Shown piece by piece: positions 44,366 through 53,700 of a stretch of 64,000 nucleotides of DNA. Source of the DNA: Oscillospiraceae bacterium (GTDB lineage Bacteria > Bacillota > Clostridia > Oscillospirales > Oscillospiraceae); the NCBI GenBank assembly GCA_022794215.1, contig JAAWEH010000007.1:16782-80781 (forward strand), given 5' to 3'. Position numbers and translations under genes: made by a program. Below the pieces are notes generated by a model, which did no database searches, was not told the origin of the DNA, and saw only the letters and a program-made list of their open reading frames with translations. The first letter of the stretch is position 1; each line of letters begins with the position of its first letter.

Positions 44366-45088
44366 ATGGCAAGCCCGATCTATCATAGAGTGCTTTTGAA
44401 AATCAGTGGGGAAGCCCTGGCGGGCGACGCTGGACGCGGCCTGGATTTCGATGTGATCGGCCAGGTCTGCCGGGTGATCAAAAAGTGTGTGGAAGCCGGT
44501 GTCCAGGTGGGTGTTGTGGTCGGCGGCGGCAACTTCTGGCGGGGACTAAAGGACGGCGGTGACCGTATGGAGCGAACCCGGGCCGACCATATGGGAATGC
44601 TGGCCACCACCCTCAACTGTCTGGCAGTGGCCGACGTTTTAGAGCAGAACGGAGTGGAAGTCCGGGTTCAAACCGCCATCGAGATGCGGGCTATCGCCGA
44701 GCCATACATCCGCTCCCGGGCTATCCGGCACCTGGAGAAGGGGAGGGTGGTCATTTTTGGCTGCGGCACCGGGAACCCCTTCTTCTCCACCGATACGGCG
44801 GCGGTGCTTCGGGCCGCAGAGATCGACGCCGATGTCATCCTGCTGGCCAAGAATATTGACGGCGTCTATTCCGCCGATCCCAAAAAGGATGCCAATGCTG
44901 TGAAATACGATGCCATTACCTATGATGAGGTTCTGGCTCAACATCTGCAGGTGATGGACTCAACCGCCACATCCCTGTCCATGGACAATCAGATCCCTGT
45001 GGTGCTCTTTGCCCTAAAGGATCCGGAGAATATTTACCGGGTGGCTATGGGAGAGAAAATCGGAACACTGATCAAGGAGGTAAAGTAA
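44366..45088 (+). CDS. pyrH: UMP kinase
   Basis: A 240-residue amino-acid-kinase-fold enzyme making UDP from UMP. Motifs: [14 protein letters not shown] (about 7-20), [12 protein letters not shown] (48-59), the [19 protein letters not shown] segment, and [21 protein letters not shown]. It starts the pyrH-frr-uppS-cdsA-dxr-rseP-ispG-polC operon, a conserved Firmicutes order. Confidence 0.96.
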   Translation: MASPIYHRVLLKISGEALAGDAGRGLDFDVIGQVCRVIKKCVEAGVQVGVVVGGGNFWRGLKDGGDRMERTRADHMGMLATTLNCLAVADVLEQNGVEVRVQTAIEMRAIAEPYIRSRAIRHLEKGRVVIFGCGTGNPFFSTDTAAVLRAAEIDADVILLAKNIDGVYSADPKKDANAVKYDAITYDEVLAQHLQVMDSTATSLSMDNQIPVVLFALKDPENIYRVAMGEKIGTLIKEVK

Positions 45089-45089
45089 A

Positions 45090-45644
45090 ATGAATGATCT
45101 GCTGAAAGAGTTTGAGGACAAGATGCACAAGACCGTAGACGTGGTGACCGGAGACTTTGCCTCCGTCCGGGCGGGCCGGGCCAATGCCGCCGTGCTGGAT
45201 AAGATCACCGTGGACTACTATGGCACCCCCACCCCCATCAACCAAGTGGGTACCATTTCCTCCCCCGATCCCCGGAGTTTGATGATCCAGCCTTGGGATA
45301 AGAACCTTCTGAAGGAGATCGAAAAGGCCATCCAATGCTCCGACCTGGGAATCAACCCCCAGAACGACGGCCAGGTGATCCGCCTTGCCTTCCCCCAGCT
45401 CACCGAGGAGCGCCGCAAGGAGCTGACAAAGCAGGTGCGCAAGTATGCCGAAAACGGCAAGGTGGCCGTCCGCAATATCCGTCGGGACGCCATGGACAAG
45501 CTGAAGGCCGCGGAAAAGAAAAATGAGCTGACCGAGGACGACCGCAAAGGCGGGGAAAAGGAGCTCCAAGATCTTACCGATAAGATCTGCAAAAAGATCG
45601 ATGAGCTGTGTGAAAAGAAAGAAAAGGAGCTCATGGCGGTCTGA
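45090..45644 (+). CDS. frr: Ribosome recycling factor
   Basis: A 184-residue factor that, with EF-G, splits post-termination ribosomes. VRAGRANAAVLDKITVDYYGTPTPINQVGTI is near the start and NDGQVIRLAFPQLTEERRKEL near 95-115. Normal length (about 185). One base after pyrH stop. Confidence 0.97.
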   Translation: MNDLLKEFEDKMHKTVDVVTGDFASVRAGRANAAVLDKITVDYYGTPTPINQVGTISSPDPRSLMIQPWDKNLLKEIEKAIQCSDLGINPQNDGQVIRLAFPQLTEERRKELTKQVRKYAENGKVAVRNIRRDAMDKLKAAEKKNELTEDDRKGGEKELQDLTDKICKKIDELCEKKEKELMAV

Positions 45645-45668
45645 TTTTGTGTCCAACCATACCTGATA

Positions 45669-45701
45669 CGGATTTCCCGCCGGTCTCCGGCGGGAAATCC
45701 G
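45669..45701. other. Long perfect stem-loop between frr and uppS
   Basis: CGGATTTCCCGCCGG and its exact complement form a 15-bp stem with a TCT loop. No T-run follows, so it is not a standard terminator; it may act as an RNA processing or stability element within the operon. Confidence 0.6.
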
Positions 45702-45731
45702 TTGCTGTAAAAGGAAAGGGGGAGGCGAACG

Positions 45732-46472
45732 GTGCCCCTCTTCGGCAAGAAAGACGAGACAAAGGTGGACTTTAGCCGCCTTCCCCAGCACGTTGCCATC
45801 ATTATGGACGGTAATGGCCGCTGGGCCAAGGGCCGCGGCCTGCCTCGCACGGCGGGTCACGCTGTGGGGGCTGAGACCTTCCGTACCATCGCTACATACT
45901 GTCGGGAAATCGGGATCCGGTATCTGACGGTTTATGCTTTCTCCACCGAGAATTGGAAGCGTCCCATGGAGGAGGTTTCCGCCATCATGGGCCTTTTGAA
46001 GAAGTATCTGATGGAGGCCATTGCCGATATGGAGAAGGAAAAAGTCCGCTTTTGCTTTTTTGGAGACCTGTCTCCCCTCACCCCCGAGCTGCGCCGGCTC
46101 TGCATAGAGACCCAGGAGCGCTCAGCGGGCTATGCCGGCTGCCAGGTGAATATCTGCCTCAATTACGGCGGCCGGGACGAGATTCTGCGGGCGGCCAGAT
46201 CCTTTGCCGCCCAATGCATGGTGGGGGAGAAGACCCCGGAGGCGCTGACCGAGGAGGTTTTTTCCGGTTATCTCTGGTCCGCCGGAGTTCCCGACCCTGA
46301 CCTGGTCATCCGCCCCAGCGGGGAGGAGCGGATCTCCAACTTCCTGCTGTGGCAGTCGGCTTACGCCGAATTTTACTTTACCGACGTGAACTGGCCCGAT
46401 TTTAGCAAAGAGGAGCTGCGAAAGGCGCTTTCCGCCTATCAAAGCCGCTCCCGCCGGTTTGGAGGGATTTGA
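45732..46472 (+). CDS. uppS: Undecaprenyl diphosphate synthase (isoprenyl transferase)
   Basis: A 246-residue cis-prenyltransferase that makes the C55 lipid carrier for peptidoglycan. HVAIIMDGNGRWAKGRGLPR (about 18-37) holds the catalytic aspartate; YAFSTENWKRP, NYGGRDEI and VIRPSGEERISNFLLWQSAYAE follow. GTG start after GGGGGAGG. Confidence 0.96.
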   Translation: MPLFGKKDETKVDFSRLPQHVAIIMDGNGRWAKGRGLPRTAGHAVGAETFRTIATYCREIGIRYLTVYAFSTENWKRPMEEVSAIMGLLKKYLMEAIADMEKEKVRFCFFGDLSPLTPELRRLCIETQERSAGYAGCQVNICLNYGGRDEILRAARSFAAQCMVGEKTPEALTEEVFSGYLWSAGVPDPDLVIRPSGEERISNFLLWQSAYAEFYFTDVNWPDFSKEELRKALSAYQSRSRRFGGI

Positions 46473-46476
46473 GGAC

Positions 46477-47292
46477 ATGGTAATAAGAACCCTGGTGGCG
46501 GTGGCGCTTATCCCTGTGATTTTCCTGGTGGTCTATGTCCTGCCGCCCATTGCCTCCCCCATCGCCCTGTCGATCATCTGTGCCCTGAGTGTTTACGAGG
46601 CTCTGTGCGCCACCAACTTTCTGCGCCATAACCGTGTGGCGGCGTACTCCATTTTCCTGGCCGCCCTGACCCCTTTCTGGGTTTACACCGGCAGCAAAGG
46701 CGTATATGCCCTGGGCGGCCTGTTTCTCTATGTTTTCCTCCTGTTCTGCGAGTCCATTGCCAGCAAAAACACCCTGGGCTTGGAGCGGATGGGCGGAGCC
46801 TTTTTCCTGACCCTTTTTATCCCCCTGGTTCTGACCGCATTTCTCCGCATCAAGATCCAGTTTTGGATCCGGTGGCAGTTTTACATCCTGTTTCCCTTTG
46901 TGGCCGCCTTCATGTCCGATGCCTGCGCCTACTTTACCGGCATGGCCATCGGCAAACACAAACTGGCTCCCAGCCTCTCTCCAAAGAAAACGGTGGAAGG
47001 GGCCGTGGGCGGCTTTGTGGGCGCGACCCTGGGCATGATGGTCTATGGCCTGATTTGGCAGCAGCTTTTTGGCGGGGAAATGAATTACCCGGTTCTTGCC
47101 CTCTATGGGGCCCTGGGCAGCATAGCCTCCCAGGTTGGGGATCTGTCCTTCTCCTGCATCAAGCGGGAGTACGGGATCAAGGATTTTGGCCACATTCTGC
47201 CCGGACACGGCGGCATTTTGGATCGCTTTGACAGCATAATCCTCTGCGCTCCGCTGATGGAGCTTTTGCTGTACATTGTGCGTCCGGCCTAA
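46477..47292 (+). CDS. cdsA: Phosphatidate cytidylyltransferase
   Basis: A 271-residue membrane enzyme with about seven helices that makes CDP-diacylglycerol, precursor of phosphatidylglycerol and cardiolipin (see cls). SPKKTVEGAVGGFVGA and the CDS signature SCIKREYGIKDFGHILPGHGGILDRFDS are present near the C-terminus. The ATG at 46477 is after GGAGGG; overlap with uppS is avoided. Confidence 0.95.
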   Translation: MVIRTLVAVALIPVIFLVVYVLPPIASPIALSIICALSVYEALCATNFLRHNRVAAYSIFLAALTPFWVYTGSKGVYALGGLFLYVFLLFCESIASKNTLGLERMGGAFFLTLFIPLVLTAFLRIKIQFWIRWQFYILFPFVAAFMSDACAYFTGMAIGKHKLAPSLSPKKTVEGAVGGFVGATLGMMVYGLIWQQLFGGEMNYPVLALYGALGSIASQVGDLSFSCIKREYGIKDFGHILPGHGGILDRFDSIILCAPLMELLLYIVRPA

Positions 47293-47320
47293 GCCAAACT
47301 CTCAAAGATAGGTGATCGCC

Positions 47321-48457
47321 ATGCCAAAAACCATCTCTCTCCTGGGCTCCACCGGCTCCATCGGCCGTCAGTCCCTGGAGGTTATTGAGGCTCTGGGCCA
47401 TACAGTGACAGCCCTCACCGCCAATCGCAATGCAGAACTGCTGGAGGCCCAGTGCCGGAAGTTTTATCCCCGCCTGGCGGTGTGTATGGACACAGATGCC
47501 GCCAAGACCTTGAAAATCAAGCTCTCCGATACCGACATCACGGTAGCCTCCGGAATGGAGGGTCTTATGGAGGCCGCTACCCTGGAGGATACGGATATCC
47601 TGCTCACCGCCGTCATGGGCATGGTGGGCCTTCGGCCTACTCTGGCAGCACTGGAAACAGGCCGCCGGGTGGCCCTGGCCAATAAGGAGACCCTCGTCTG
47701 TGCCGGAGATCTGGTGATGGACACCGCCCGCCGCTGCGGGGGGGAGGTGATCCCGGTGGATTCGGAGCACTCGGCCATTTTCCAGTCCCTCCAGGGGTGC
47801 AGAGACCGGGGGGAAGTAAAGCGGCTCATCCTCACCGCCTCCGGCGGGCCTTTTTTTGGCAAAAAGAAAGAGGAATTGGAGCGGGTCACCCTTCAGGACG
47901 CCCTGAAACACCCCAACTGGTCCATGGGAGCAAAAATCACCGTGGACTCCGCCACCATGATGAACAAGGGCCTGGAGGTCATCGAGGCCATGCGCCTATA
48001 CGCCATGCCCCTTGAAAAAATTTCTGTTGTGATCCACCGGGAGAGTATCATTCACTCTTTGGTGGAATACTGTGATAACGCGATCTTAGCTCAGTTGGGC
48101 ACAGCGGATATGCGCCTGCCGATCCAGTATGCCCTCACTTGGCCCGACAGGACGCCGGGGCCCGCCGCGCCCCTGGATCTGCTGACCTGTCCCAACCTGA
48201 CCTTCGCCCCGCCCGACGAGGAAAACTTCCCCTGTCTGGCCCTGGCAAAGCAGGCGGCAAAGGCCGGAGGCACCGCCACCGCCATCTTAAACGGCGCCAA
48301 CGAGATCGCGGTGGCCCACTTCCTGGCCGGAAAGCTGGGCTTTATGGATATCCCCCGCAAGGTGGAGCGGGCCATGAACCGGGTTTCCGTCCTTCAAAAC
48401 CCCACCCTGGAAGATATCCTGGCTGCCGACGAAGCCGCCCGTCAAGCCGTATCGTAG
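47321..48457 (+). CDS. dxr: 1-deoxy-D-xylulose 5-phosphate reductoisomerase
   Basis: A 378-residue enzyme, second step of the MEP pathway. NADPH site LLGSTGSIGRQSLEVI (6-21); active-site ANKETLVCAG, PVDSEHSAIFQ and GAKITVDSATMMNKGLEVIEA; the mobile loop residue region follows. ATG 47321 chosen over the GTG at 47312 since AGGTGA lies 8-9 bases from it. Confidence 0.97.
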   Translation: MPKTISLLGSTGSIGRQSLEVIEALGHTVTALTANRNAELLEAQCRKFYPRLAVCMDTDAAKTLKIKLSDTDITVASGMEGLMEAATLEDTDILLTAVMGMVGLRPTLAALETGRRVALANKETLVCAGDLVMDTARRCGGEVIPVDSEHSAIFQSLQGCRDRGEVKRLILTASGGPFFGKKKEELERVTLQDALKHPNWSMGAKITVDSATMMNKGLEVIEAMRLYAMPLEKISVVIHRESIIHSLVEYCDNAILAQLGTADMRLPIQYALTWPDRTPGPAAPLDLLTCPNLTFAPPDEENFPCLALAKQAAKAGGTATAILNGANEIAVAHFLAGKLGFMDIPRKVERAMNRVSVLQNPTLEDILAADEAARQAVS

Positions 48458-48505
48458 GAACCCGTGCCCTGGTTTATCTTGACCTGATTTTCTGGAGGTG
48501 CCGTT

Positions 48506-49600
48506 TTGCTGTATATTCTCATTGCCATTCTCATGTTTGGCCTGCTCATCGCCCTGCACGAGCTGGGCCACTTTGCTGCCGCCAAGCTCTGCGGAGTGAA
48601 GGTGAACGAGTTCGCCATCGGCATGGGCCCCCTGCTCCTCCATAAAAAGGGGAAGGAGACCGAATATTCCATCCGTCTGCTTCCCATCGGCGGCTTCTGC
48701 GCCATGGAAGGGGAGGCGGAGGGGAAGTCCGCGGATCCCCGGGCCTTTCCCAACCGTCCCTGGTGGCAAAGACTCATCATTCTGCTGGGCGGCGTGTTCA
48801 TGAATTTCCTGACCGGTTTTGTCATCATTCTGTGCCTTCTCTCCTCCGCCGAGGGGTTCTATACCCCTGTGATCTCCGGCTTTGTGGAGGGAACGCCGGT
48901 TCAGGCCAGCAGCGTTCTCCGCGCCGGAGACCGGATCACCAAGGTGGATGGCCACGCCATTTACCTTCAGTCCGACGTGACCTTTTTCCTGAGCCAGTCC
49001 GGCGGCGGTGCCGCCATAGATCTGGAAGTAGAGCGGGAGGGACGCCGCCTGGTGCTGGACGACTGCCCCTTGACCGTGGTGCCCCAGTCCGACGGAACCC
49101 AGCGTCTCATGCTGGGCATCTACCTGACGGACGTGGAGAAGGCCACCTTGGGGGCCAAGCTGAAAAACGCCTGGCTCCAAGCGGTAGACGACGTGCGCAT
49201 GGTGTGGTACAGCCTGAGCGAGCTGATCCGCGGCGCCGTGGGACTGCGGGATATGTCCGGACCTGTGGGTATTATCAACATGGTGGGACAGGTCGGTGAA
49301 GCGGGGGCCGAGGCAGCGCAGGCGGTGGGAAGCTCCGCTTTCCTGGGAGCGCTGGAAAATATCCTTTGGTTTGTCTCCTTCATTGCCATCAACCTCTCCG
49401 TGATGAACCTGCTGCCCATCCCCGCCCTGGACGGGGGACAGATTCTCTTCATGGCGGTAAACGGAGTCTATACCGCTTTCACCAAAAAGAAGATCGACCC
49501 CAAATATATGGAGTGGGTCTCCGCCGCAGGGTTTGCCTGCCTTATGTTTCTGATGCTTTTGGTGACCGTCAGCGATATTCTCAAACAGTTTGGGGTGTAA
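48506..49600 (+). CDS. rseP: Site-2 RIP metalloprotease RseP/RasP
   Basis: A 364-residue membrane zinc protease. The HELGH zinc motif is at about residues 18-22, a PDZ domain lies near 125-190 (VEGTPVQASSVLRAGDRITKVDGHAI), and the third zinc ligand is in NLLPIPALDGGQ near 305. It cleaves membrane anti-sigma factors and signal peptide remnants; the anti-sigma-like protein at 32340 could be a client, which is inference. TTG start, GGAGG 7 bases upstream. Confidence 0.94.
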   Translation: MLYILIAILMFGLLIALHELGHFAAAKLCGVKVNEFAIGMGPLLLHKKGKETEYSIRLLPIGGFCAMEGEAEGKSADPRAFPNRPWWQRLIILLGGVFMNFLTGFVIILCLLSSAEGFYTPVISGFVEGTPVQASSVLRAGDRITKVDGHAIYLQSDVTFFLSQSGGGAAIDLEVEREGRRLVLDDCPLTVVPQSDGTQRLMLGIYLTDVEKATLGAKLKNAWLQAVDDVRMVWYSLSELIRGAVGLRDMSGPVGIINMVGQVGEAGAEAAQAVGSSAFLGALENILWFVSFIAINLSVMNLLPIPALDGGQILFMAVNGVYTAFTKKKIDPKYMEWVSAAGFACLMFLMLLVTVSDILKQFGV

Positions 49601-49604
49601 GGTC

Positions 49605-50642
49605 ATGACAAGACAGATCAAGGTAGGGAAGGTTCCCGTGGGGGGCGGCGCCCCTGTCACCATCCAGTCCATGTGCAACACCCCCACCCATGATGTGGAG
49701 GCCACGGTGGAGCAGATCCGCCGCCTGGAGGCCGCCGGCTGTGAGATCATCCGGGTGGCTGTCCCCGATATGCCTGCGGCAGAAGCGGTGGGGGAGATCA
49801 GGAAAAAAATCGGCATTCCCCTGGTGGTGGACATTCATTTTGACTATAAGCTGGCCCTGGAGTGCGTCAAGCAGGGCTGCGACGCCGTCCGGATCAACCC
49901 GGGGAATATCGGGGGGCCGGAAAAGGTAGCGGCGGTAGCCGACGCCTGCAAGGGCAGGGGGCTGCCCATCCGCATCGGGGTCAATGGCGGTTCCTTGGAA
50001 AAAACGCTCCTGGCCAAATACGGCGGCGTGACCCCGGAAGCCTTGGTAGAAAGTGCTTTTGGCCATATCAAGCTCTTGGAGGATCAGGGCTTTTCGGATA
50101 TCTGCGTCTCTCTGAAATCCTCCTCGGTGCCCATCACCATGCGGGCCTACCAACGCATGGCCCGGGAGAGCGATTTTCCCTTACATATCGGCGTTACCGA
50201 GACAGGTACGCCCAAAATGGGCATTCTGAAATCCGCCGTAGGCATCGGCGGCCTTCTGGCCCTTGGTGTCGGGGACACCCTTCGGGTCTCCCTCTCCGCC
50301 GACCCGGTGGAGGAGGTTTATGCCGCCCGGGATATCCTGAAAGCCGCCGGCATCCGCAAAGACGGCCCGGAACTCATCTCCTGTCCCACCTGCGGCCGGA
50401 CAAAGATCGACCTCATCGCTCTGGCCCATGAGGTGGAGGAGCGCTTGCAGAGTGTGAACAAGCCCATCACCGTAGCGGTCATGGGCTGCGTGGTTAACGG
50501 CCCCGGCGAAGCCTCCGCCGCCGACGTAGGGATCGCCGGAGGAGTGGGGGAGGGCCTGCTGTTCAAAAAAGGAGAGATCATAAAAAAGCTGCCCCAGGCA
50601 GAACTGGTGGACGAGCTGTTCAAGCTGATCGAAACGCTGTAA
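49605..50642 (+). CDS. ispG: 4-hydroxy-3-methylbut-2-enyl-diphosphate synthase (flavodoxin-type)
   Basis: A 345-residue 4Fe-4S enzyme, a late step of the MEP pathway. [20 protein letters not shown] at the N-terminus, RINPGNIGG, and the cluster ligands [13 protein letters not shown] and [11 protein letters not shown] near the C-terminus. Normal length for the bacterial short form. Directly follows rseP. Confidence 0.97.
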   Translation: MTRQIKVGKVPVGGGAPVTIQSMCNTPTHDVEATVEQIRRLEAAGCEIIRVAVPDMPAAEAVGEIRKKIGIPLVVDIHFDYKLALECVKQGCDAVRINPGNIGGPEKVAAVADACKGRGLPIRIGVNGGSLEKTLLAKYGGVTPEALVESAFGHIKLLEDQGFSDICVSLKSSSVPITMRAYQRMARESDFPLHIGVTETGTPKMGILKSAVGIGGLLALGVGDTLRVSLSADPVEEVYAARDILKAAGIRKDGPELISCPTCGRTKIDLIALAHEVEERLQSVNKPITVAVMGCVVNGPGEASAADVGIAGGVGEGLLFKKGEIIKKLPQAELVDELFKLIETL

Positions 50643-50720
50643 GGACGCCGGAGCACCATACCCTTGCGGTCAAACGCAGGATCCCTGCCGGAAAAGAACA
50701 AGAAAAGGAACCGAAGAAAC

Positions 50721-53700
50721 ATGCCGAGTAAAGCACCCTTTCTAAAACTTTTCTCCGCCCTCACCCTGGAGCCCCTGGCCCTGAACCAGGCGGCCGGCTG
50801 GGAGGTGTTGGGGGCGGCCATCGATAAAAAGGCCCGGGCGATCAAAGTCCAAGTCTCTTGTTCCGCCCTGCCCGCCCCGGAGCTGCGTCAGGCGGTGGAG
50901 ACGGCCCTGGCCAAAGCCTACAATGTGGAGCGGGTGGAGCTGAACCTTGCCCTTTCCCAACCCGCTCCCATGGACGATATCCCCCTTCCAGAGCCGCCCC
51001 CGGAGGAGGAGCCCCCTCTGCCGGAGCCCCCTGACGAGGAGCCGGAGCAGTCCCCTGACCCGGCCCAGGACGCCTTCCGCCGCACCGAAGCCCTCCGCCA
51101 GGAGGCCCTGAAGCGGATCAAGACCGCCTCTCCCAAGGATAGGGGAGGGGAGAAGAAGCGGGAGGCAAAGCATCACAAGCTGATCTTTGGCCGCCGGGAG
51201 ATCAAGGGGGAGGCCACCCCCATGTCCCAGCTAAACCTGGATATGGGCACCGTGATCGTGGAAGGGGACGTGTTTGCCACCAACCACCGGGATCTGAAAA
51301 ACCGGAAGGCCTGGGTGGTGAACTTCGACGTCACCGACTACACCGGCTCGATCCGCGTCAACAAGTTTTTCCCCGGCGAGGAGGGCAAGCCCCTGGTAGA
51401 TGGGGTGAAGGAGGGCCAGCACCTGCTGATCCAGGGCCGGCTGAACCTGGACCGCTATACCGGCGACATGGTGCTGGAACCCTACGCCGTCATGGAGGGG
51501 GAGAAGCCCTGCCGCCAGGATACCGCCCCGGAGAAGCGTGTGGAGCTTCACCTCCACACCACCATGTCCGCTATGGACGCCCTCACCCCTACCAAAGAGG
51601 TGGTGAAGCGGGCGGAAGCCTGGGGCCATCGGGCCATCGCCATCACCGACCACGGTGTGGCCCAATCCTTCCCGGAGGCGTGGCATTCGGCCAAAAACAT
51701 CAAGATCCTCTATGGCGTAGAGGCCTATTTTCTCAACGATATGGATGACCGCATCGCCGTTCATGGCCCCGCCGAACAGGATTTCCACGGGGAGGTTGTC
51801 TGCTTTGACATTGAGACCACCGGCCTGAATAAAAATAGAGACCTTATTATTGAGATCGGCGCCGCCATCCTCCGGGACGGCCAGGTCTGCGAGACCTTCA
51901 ACACCTTCGCCTCCCCCGGCCGCCCCCTGCCCCGGGAGATCGTGGAGCTCACCGGCATCACCGACAAGATGCTGGAGGGCGCCCCCAGTCAGGCCGAGGC
52001 GGTAAACGCCTTCCTGGACTTTGTCGGAGACCGCCCCCTGGCCGCCCACAACGCAGAATTTGACATGGGCTTCATCGCCCAGGCCTGCCGCAAGCTGGGC
52101 AGACCCTTTCCCAACACAGCCATCGACTCCCTGATCCTGGCCCAGAACCTGCTGCCCGAGCTTGGAAAATACAAGCTGGATACCGTGGCCAACCACCTGA
52201 ATCTGCCCGCCTTCAACCACCACCGGGCCAGTGACGACGCCGCTACCGTGGCCTATATGCTCATCCCCTTTTTCAAACTGCTGGAGGAGATGGGCGTCAC
52301 CACCCTCCAGGGCATCAATCCGGCCATGGTGCCCCTCCGGGGAAAGGGGAAGGCCCGCCGCCAGCCCAAGCACCTGATCGTCCTGGCCAAGAGCCAGGAC
52401 GGTCTGCGCAACCTCTACCATCTAATCTCTGATTCCTTCCTGGAGCACTATAAGCGCTACCCCATCATTCCCAAAAGCGAGATCGAAAAGCACCGGGAGG
52501 GGCTGATTATCGGCTCAGCGTGTCAGGCGGGGGAGCTCTATGAGGCCGTATCCAAGCGAAAAGAGTGGGATGAGCTGAAGCGCATTGCCTCCTGGTATGA
52601 TTTCCTGGAGATCCAGCCCCTGTGCAACAATGCTTTCATGCTCCGCCGGGGCATGGTGGACAGTGAGGAGGAGCTGCGGGACTTCAACCGCACCATCCTG
52701 GCCCTGGGCAAGGAGCTGGACAAGCCCGTGTGTGCCACGGGAGACGTCCACTTCCTGGATCCGGAGGATGAGCTATACCGTCATATTCTCCTGGATTCCA
52801 AGGGCTTCGAGGACTGTGACGAGCCCCTGCCTATCTACTTCAAGACCACCGACGAGATGCTGGAAGAATTTTCCTACCTGGGGGAGGAGGACTGCCGCAA
52901 GGTGGTCGTCCGGGATCCCAATTTCATTGCCGACCAATGCGAGCGGATCGAACCCTTGCCCCAGGGCCTTTTTGCCCCCAAGCTGGAAAACTCCGCCCAG
53001 GAGTTGGAAAAGCTGGTCTACGACAAGGCTCACGAGCTGTACGGCGAGGAACTGCCCCAGGTGGTGCAGGATCGGATCGATCTGGAGCTTCCGGGCATCA
53101 TCATGCGGAAATACGACGTTATTTATATGTCGGCCCAAAAGCTGGTACAGAACTCCCTGGAGCACGGCTACCTGGTGGGTTCCCGGGGCTCGGTGGGCTC
53201 CTCCATCGTGGCCTTTCTCTCGGGGATCACCGAGGTAAATTCCCTGCCCGCCCACTACCGCTGCCCCAAGTGCAAGCACGCCGACTTCGACTTTGCCGCC
53301 GAGCATGACTACGGCTGCGGGGCCGATATGCCCGACATGGTCTGCCCCGTCTGCGGCACCCCCTATCAAAAGGACGGCTTCAACATTCCCTTCGAGACCT
53401 TCCTGGGCTTCGGCGGCGACAAAGTACCCGATATCGACCTGAACTTCTCCGGCGAATATCAGGCCAACGCCCACCGCTATACCTTTGAGCTCTTTGGCCA
53501 GACCCACGTGTTCCGGGCGGGCACCATCGGCACCGTGGCGGAAAAGACCGCCTTCGGCTATGTGAAAAAATACCTGGAAAAGCGGGAGAGACGGGTCACC
53601 AGCGCGGAAGAAAACCGTCTGGCCAAGGGCTGTACCGGCGTCAAGCGCACCACCGGCCAGCACCCCGGCGGCATGGTGGTCATCCCCCAGGACCGGGAGA

